Below, piece by piece: positions 17,974-21,461 of a stretch of DNA of 21,461 bases (its first letter is position 1; each line of letters begins with the position of its first letter). The DNA is from a virus. Location of the stretch: the IMG/VR virus record IMGVR_UViG_3300021964_000657, positions 1 through 21,461 of that record, one strand, 5' to 3'. The notes beneath the pieces are model-generated. The model did not search any database. It was not told where the DNA came from and worked only from the letters and a program-made list of their open reading frames with translations. Made by a program: the position numbers and the translations under genes.

Positions 17974-18711
17974 CTTACGCCATTTGATGTCATCACGGGC
18001 TCCCGTGATCCATCTCTGTAGGTCGGCGTATATGCCCGACTTTATATTTGGTTGATCGAAGTACCATCGCAGGAACGGATTGCCCTCGAGGTATTCACGC
18101 CTGTTTATGAAGTAGAAATTAGTTTCAGGGAATCTACGGAACGTCTGCCTCAGTTGGTACATCCATTCATATTTCAAATAGGCCTTCATGCTCTCGCGAC
18201 CTGGGTAGTTTATCGAATCCTTGTAGATGTTGTTCTGTATCCGGCTGGGCGTGTCCATCTCCCACTGCTGGGCACCCATGATGTCGAACGCCAGTATCAC
18301 TATGTTCCTAATGCCAGACTCCGCCGCCATCAGCACCGCACTGCATCCTGACCCCTTGGCCATAGAGAAGTCGTTAGTCTTGATTCGGCCACCTTTTTTT
18401 ATATTGCCACCACGCCAGATTCTGTAGATTTTCAATCCTTCGGGTACATCGGTTTCTCTATCACCTTCGCATATGAAATTCCATTTTGAAATGTCCTCTG
18501 GTCCATGTATGCTTGGTGACTCTTTGCCATGGTTATGCCAATTGGCCAGTTCTGCGTACATGGGAGGATTGACTGCCACTATGTGATCACACAGTTTGGG
18601 ATGGTCCCTATAGATGGCGTTGCAACCATATATGATCCCATGACCTTTTAATTTCTCTATTGGAAATATGTTTCTAGATTCACCGTTGCCTATCACGAAT
18701 GCGGTGTCCAT
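17968..18711 (-). CDS. GNGES-motif protein, possibly DUF115/GT42-like
   Basis: A 247-residue protein beginning MDTAFVIGNGESRNIFPIEK. A beta strand, a GNGxS loop and then IIYGCNAIYRDHPKLCDHIV with AVNPPMY resemble the nucleotide-binding start of MAF_flag10/DUF115 (MptE-like) proteins and of CST-type sialyltransferases. Later segments include GSGCSAVLMAAESGIRNIVI then LAFDIMG, a second Rossmann-like strand/helix pair. If the resemblance is right, it may transfer or modify a sugar. The start is set at 18711 because TGATG links it to the Fe-S carrier stop; a start 10 codons earlier would lie inside that gene. A glycosyltransferase is encoded two genes upstream. Family assignment is tentative. Confidence 0.6.
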   Translation of the reverse strand: MDTAFVIGNGESRNIFPIEKLKGHGIIYGCNAIYRDHPKLCDHIVAVNPPMYAELANWHNHGKESPSIHGPEDISKWNFICEGDRETDVPEGLKIYRIWRGGNIKKGGRIKTNDFSMAKGSGCSAVLMAAESGIRNIVILAFDIMGAQQWEMDTPSRIQNNIYKDSINYPGRESMKAYLKYEWMYQLRQTFRRFPETNFYFINRREYLEGNPFLRWYFDQPNIKSGIYADLQRWITGARDDIKWRKL

Positions 18712-19046
18712 CAGATGCCAAATGACTCTCCACAACCGCATGCGGAAGTTGAATTGGGGTTGCTTATCTCGAACTGTGATCCAAAGGTCTCCTCTACCCA
18801 GTCCACCTTGGTTCCGGCCACGTACAGCATGGATGTCTCGTCCACCACGAAACGACCGGTGCCCCAGTCCTCCACGTGATCACCCTCGGCGATGTCTTCC
18901 TGTTTGTCCACGAAGGCCCACTCGTACTTGAATCCAGCACAGCCTCCGCCCAACACCATCAGGCTCACCGCCCACTTGTCTGGGTTCCTGGCCAACAGTC
19001 GTTCCATCTGTTGTTTGGCGGCGTCTGTTATGGTGAATAGGCTCAT
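18711..19046 (-). CDS. A-type iron-sulfur cluster carrier (IscA/ErpA/HesB family)
   Basis: A 111-residue protein with the family signature: FTITDAAKQQMERLLARN at the start, GGGCAGFKYEW with Cys36, and NPNSTSACGCGESF near the end with Cys103 and Cys105. These match the three conserved cysteines of IscA (35, 99 and 101). Such carriers accept Fe-S clusters from the scaffold and deliver them to apo-enzymes. Some marine T4-like phages carry one as an auxiliary metabolic gene. I chose ATG 19046 (MSLFTIT), which gives the normal family length; an upstream ATG at 19112 would add 22 residues read from the end of the previous gene. A weak GATAAT lies 7 bases before the ATG. Confidence 0.9.
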   Translation of the reverse strand: MSLFTITDAAKQQMERLLARNPDKWAVSLMVLGGGCAGFKYEWAFVDKQEDIAEGDHVEDWGTGRFVVDETSMLYVAGTKVDWVEETFGSQFEISNPNSTSACGCGESFGI

Positions 19047-19059
19047 GCTAGTAATTATC

Positions 19060-19374
19060 TTATCTTTGTCCCATGTTCTTGATTCCCACGGCCAACCAGA
19101 ATCGGGTGGCATCTCGTTTCCGCTGGAAGCTCATGTAGGCATTCTGGTGTTCCCAGTGGTTCTTGGGGTTCTCTATCTCCCCTACGGGCTCAAACCACCA
19201 ACCCCACTTGCCCTCGCAGTTGACCTGGCACCACTCTATGCAGTCACCCATTATGCCGTTCGAGTTCATGTCTATGTTGAATCGGAACTTCTTCATGTAC
19301 CCGCAGTCATTAGGCACTTCGTCTAAACCTGGTTTGGCCCTCTTCACTTCCACCTTTCCATAACTTTGTTTCAT
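19060..19374 (-). CDS. Unrecognised 104-residue Trp- and Cys-rich protein
   Basis: A small protein starting MKQSYGKVEVKRAKPGLDEV. It holds cysteines at about 24, 45, 49 and 53 (DCGYM, GDCIEWCQVNCEGKWGWWF) and a dense aromatic region, followed by a helical, basic end (RKRDATRFWLAVGIKNMG). The aromatic and charged pattern (IEWCQVNCEGKWGWW) looks like a small compact domain, perhaps with a metal or disulfides, but no family is recognised. I chose ATG 19374, which forms a TAATG overlap with the glycosyltransferase stop; an in-frame ATG 12 codons earlier lies inside that gene. The two are probably translated together. Confidence 0.7.
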   Translation of the reverse strand: MKQSYGKVEVKRAKPGLDEVPNDCGYMKKFRFNIDMNSNGIMGDCIEWCQVNCEGKWGWWFEPVGEIENPKNHWEHQNAYMSFQRKRDATRFWLAVGIKNMGQR

Positions 19375-20069
19375 TATTGCCAGTGTTTTATTACCCATTC
19401 GTCCGCGCACTCCATGGGGTTGGGTGATCCGTGGAACACCGCCACCCGGTTGCCTGGTGCCACCTTGCAGGGTTCACGGAAGAACTTGCGTCCATCCTTG
19501 GTCAGTAATTTTGTATCTTTCAATCCTATCATCTCCCACTTGTATGACCTTATCCACTCATCAGGGAACCACGTGATGTCCCCAGAGGCCCTCTTTGTTA
19601 TCCAGTCCTGGTCACCGTGGTTCTGTTGCATTATCTGTGCGGATCGATCTTTGAACTCCATCCATAGGTAGTCCATGGTGCCCGCCTGCCATCTCATGCA
19701 ACTGGAATTTGATAGTTTCCAGTCCTTGATCCTACACCTGTTGAAATCTCGTATGATGTTGAACTTGCCTGGGTGTGTGAACAGGGGATCTATGTTGTCA
19801 AATATAACGACATCCAGGTCGAAAAATAGAATGTTGCCCTTGATCGGCATCTCGGGTGCGAACATCCACAGTTTGCTCCACCATGACTTGATCCAAGGAT
19901 CCTTGGGCAGTCTGACCACGTTGATGTCTGTGTCTAATCCCGTGGGATCATCCGTGAGGCAGTGGAACTGGTATGGCACAGTGATGTGCCTCTTGACCAT
20001 GCTGTTGAGAACATTGGCGTACTTGGAGATGTATTTGTTGCCCCACTTAACGCATACCACGTGATTCAT
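19374..20069 (-). CDS. Glycosyltransferase (DxD type, GT8-like)
   Basis: A 231-residue protein with GT-A features: CVKWGNKYISKYANVLNSM then YQFHCLTDDP at the start, as in GT8-like and related families, WWSKLWMF near 63-70, ILFFDLDVVIFDNIDPLF at 80-97 with a metal-binding DLD at 84-86, HGDQDWI at 151-157, and HGSPNP at 213-218, the last two being the acceptor/metal-binding motifs. It should move a nucleotide sugar's sugar onto an acceptor such as a virion protein, DNA base or host surface glycan. The start is ATG 20069, 5 bases after the ribosome-binding site AAGGAG; a GTG two codons earlier lies within that site's spacing. It overlaps the preceding gene by 23 bases. Confidence 0.8.
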   Translation of the reverse strand: MNHVVCVKWGNKYISKYANVLNSMVKRHITVPYQFHCLTDDPTGLDTDINVVRLPKDPWIKSWWSKLWMFAPEMPIKGNILFFDLDVVIFDNIDPLFTHPGKFNIIRDFNRCRIKDWKLSNSSCMRWQAGTMDYLWMEFKDRSAQIMQQNHGDQDWITKRASGDITWFPDEWIRSYKWEMIGLKDTKLLTKDGRKFFREPCKVAPGNRVAVFHGSPNPMECADEWVIKHWQ

Positions 20070-21189
20070 ATCCACTCCTTAGACCTTCCATCTGTATCTG
20101 TTTCCAATCTTCACTGTCGAGTGTGTATGGGTAGTCACATTTCACGACATCGTCTGAAACTGTTTTGATACTTTTAATATTTAAATTTTTACTCATTGTT
20201 TTGTGTATTTCTATGATATTTTCGTGACCAAATGTTTCTATCAAATCTATCTGTCCTAATTTTATGTATCCTAAACTTAATTTAGGATTCTCCCAATCAT
20301 ACTCGTTTCGTTTGAGCCAACTTCTAAAAGGATCCATTTCCTCTTTCTTGAATTCGTTTTGCTGTTCGGTTACCGACTTCCCCCATTCCACGTCAAACTC
20401 CCCGGAGTAGTATTTTTGATGATTTATTTGTGAACACAAAGTATCGGTCATTGTGGGTGCGTTTTCATCTCTGAAAACTTCATATAACGTTTTACCCACT
20501 TGTGACCAGTGTAGGTACACTCCCCCTAGTTCTCGGTCGTACCTGTTCTTCTTGAACAATTCATAGTCCTCATCATGAAGTTCGTACCTTGGTGCGTTCA
20601 AGAATGTTGTAATCTGTGACGGACGCATCCATTCCGGTTCAAATGCCTTTTTACGATCCGAGCCCACCCACGCCTCTATCTCATGACATATATTGTTTAG
20701 TTGTCTTATTGCATATTTTGTTTCGTGATCGGCCTGCTTGTAGAAAACAGATAAATTCCATGAAGTTCCTTGTAGATCTTCAAAATATCTGTGTAATAGA
20801 TTACACGATTCGTGTTTGAGTCTTTTTCCAGGGGTGGCCATTTCGTCACCGTTAACAGACTTACCTATCGGCAGTGAGCTACTATATTGGAAATCATCTG
20901 CGACGAACGGATGTATTTTTTCATATCCTGGACGAAAATTGAACGAATTTATCTGATCTATGCTCTTGTTCAATTCTTTCACAAGATAGTTTAGATTTCT
21001 TTTTGAATCCGCAAAGCCCAGGAAACAAAAATTTTTTTCTAGAATTTTTTCCTGTCGCAGGTTATCGTTCAGCGCTGATAACCACCTCCGGCCCAGCGGT
21101 GTGTCGTAGACATCGATGGTGTAGGACAAGTTGTCCAGTCCCACTTCCACCCGGTCTTCGAGAAATTTATTTCCTGCTGTAGATGGCAC
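20047..21189 (-). CDS. Unrecognised 380-residue protein with an AT-rich core
   Basis: A soluble protein with no signal peptide, membrane segment or known catalytic motif. Visible segments include VEVGLDNLSYTIDVYDTPLG at the start, a long helical region (SKRNLNYLVKELNKSIDQIN), ESCNLLHRYFEDLQGTSWNL, RELGGVYLHWSQVGKTLYEV, and an acidic-basic mix near the end. Codons for the first 40 or so residues look like those of the GC-richer neighbours, while about 20150-21050 is strikingly AT-rich. It overlaps QueD before it by 23 bases and the glycosyltransferase after it by 23 bases. Position suggests a role in sugar or cofactor biochemistry, but nothing in the protein shows that directly. Confidence 0.75.
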   Translation of the reverse strand: MPSTAGNKFLEDRVEVGLDNLSYTIDVYDTPLGRRWLSALNDNLRQEKILEKNFCFLGFADSKRNLNYLVKELNKSIDQINSFNFRPGYEKIHPFVADDFQYSSSLPIGKSVNGDEMATPGKRLKHESCNLLHRYFEDLQGTSWNLSVFYKQADHETKYAIRQLNNICHEIEAWVGSDRKKAFEPEWMRPSQITTFLNAPRYELHDEDYELFKKNRYDRELGGVYLHWSQVGKTLYEVFRDENAPTMTDTLCSQINHQKYYSGEFDVEWGKSVTEQQNEFKKEEMDPFRSWLKRNEYDWENPKLSLGYIKLGQIDLIETFGHENIIEIHKTMSKNLNIKSIKTVSDDVVKCDYPYTLDSEDWKQIQMEGLRSGYESRGMR

Positions 21190-21461
21190 TGTTGGCTCCG
21201 TGTTCCATACACTCCACGCTCTCCACGAAACACCTGCCGTCGGTCTTGTCCTTCACTAATTGGTCAGCGAAATGGAAGGCGTGCTCCGCGAACTTCTCCG
21301 CTCCCACACCGTCGAACATCCTGATCTCGGCCAGGTCCAGTTGCTCCAGTTCTTTCAACTTCTCCAGGTGTGGATCCTTGTTGTCCAGCGCCAGTTTGTG
21401 GTCGAACTTGTCCTCCAGCCATGCCTTCAAGGGTTTCAGTCCCCCGAAGTCCACAGCCCAG
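21167..21461 (-). CDS. queD: 6-carboxytetrahydropterin synthase (QueD), 3' part
   Basis: The last 97 or so codons of a gene whose start lies beyond the window. The reading frame is open to the window edge. AVDFGGLKPLKAWLEDKFDH is the family's VDFG.LK......DH segment, the Asp-His pair belonging to the catalytic site, and FVESVECMEHGANSAIY resembles the C-terminal V.V.ET....A.Y segment containing the catalytic glutamate. QueD makes 6-carboxy-tetrahydropterin, the second step to 7-deazaguanine (preQ0), used for queuosine or, in several phages, for protecting DNA bases. The zinc-binding histidines and catalytic Cys would be in the missing N-terminal half. The end overlaps the next gene by 23 bases. 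Confidence 0.75.
   Translation of the reverse strand, partial: WAVDFGGLKPLKAWLEDKFDHKLALDNKDPHLEKLKELEQLDLAEIRMFDGVGAEKFAEHAFHFADQLVKDKTDGRCFVESVECMEHGANSAIYSRK

Noticed and set aside
19047-19112. Upstream extension of the Fe-S carrier (start at 19112)
   Set aside because: The added 22 residues come from the end of the previous gene and do not resemble the family; the MSLFTIT start gives normal length.
21061-21082. Inverted repeat GTTAT...CAGCGCTG...ATAAC
   Set aside because: It lies within coding sequence, the arms are unequal, and nothing ties it to a function.

Overview
The window reads as part of the genome of a T4-like tailed phage (contractile-tail myovirus) of the marine type. Evidence: a T4 gp44-type clamp loader, a GroES-like co-chaperonin, a UvdE repair nuclease, an A-type iron-sulfur carrier, a QueD-like enzyme, short motifs resembling the T4 late promoter (TATAAATA), and a long run of repeat-rich fibre-like virion genes. 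Almost everything lies on the minus strand, packed with 1-26 base overlaps; only two small loci are on the plus strand. A lipoprotein and a membrane-anchored coiled-coil protein beside the endolysin suggest a Gram-negative host. The host cannot be named from this sequence. No tRNA, rRNA, CRISPR array, insertion sequence or integrase is visible, and no gene-free stretch exceeds 300 bases.

Layout by increasing coordinate (transcription mostly runs the other way). 1-1469: lysis block with an M15 peptidase endolysin, an inner-spanin-like protein, a 36-residue peptide, an outer-spanin-like lipoprotein and the start of a membrane protein. 1457-2667: two unrecognised proteins behind late-type motifs. 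2733-3024: a plus-strand locus with two overlapping frames. 3025-6148: a replication/repair block (clamp loader, UvdE, ParB-like protein, zinc-knuckle protein and small unknowns). 6141-8233: two AT-rich accessory genes (a short PLP-transferase-like protein and an SGNH-like protein) on either side of the GC-richer GroES-like gene. 8297-10167: four genes of marine-phage type, one a fragment of the bacterial DNA polymerase III alpha fold. 10184-17663: the virion block, with five paralogous fibre-like proteins and an 836-residue He_PIG/Ig-like repeat protein. 17676-17973: a divergent palindromic promoter and a plus-strand CxxC/CxxC protein. 17968-21461: a GNGES-motif protein, an Fe-S carrier, a small unknown, a glycosyltransferase, a long unknown and the 3' part of QueD.

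The pattern that stands out is regulatory. Four minus-strand genes (starts at 4443, 5492, 7449, 8233) have sigma70-like promoters whose -10 box ends only 6-10 bases before the ATG, with no Shine-Dalgarno sequence, so their mRNAs should be leaderless or nearly so. Several late-type motifs sit just as close to their ATGs, whereas three virion genes have 20-30 base leaders with clear Shine-Dalgarno sequences. All function calls come from reading motifs by eye; no database search was run.
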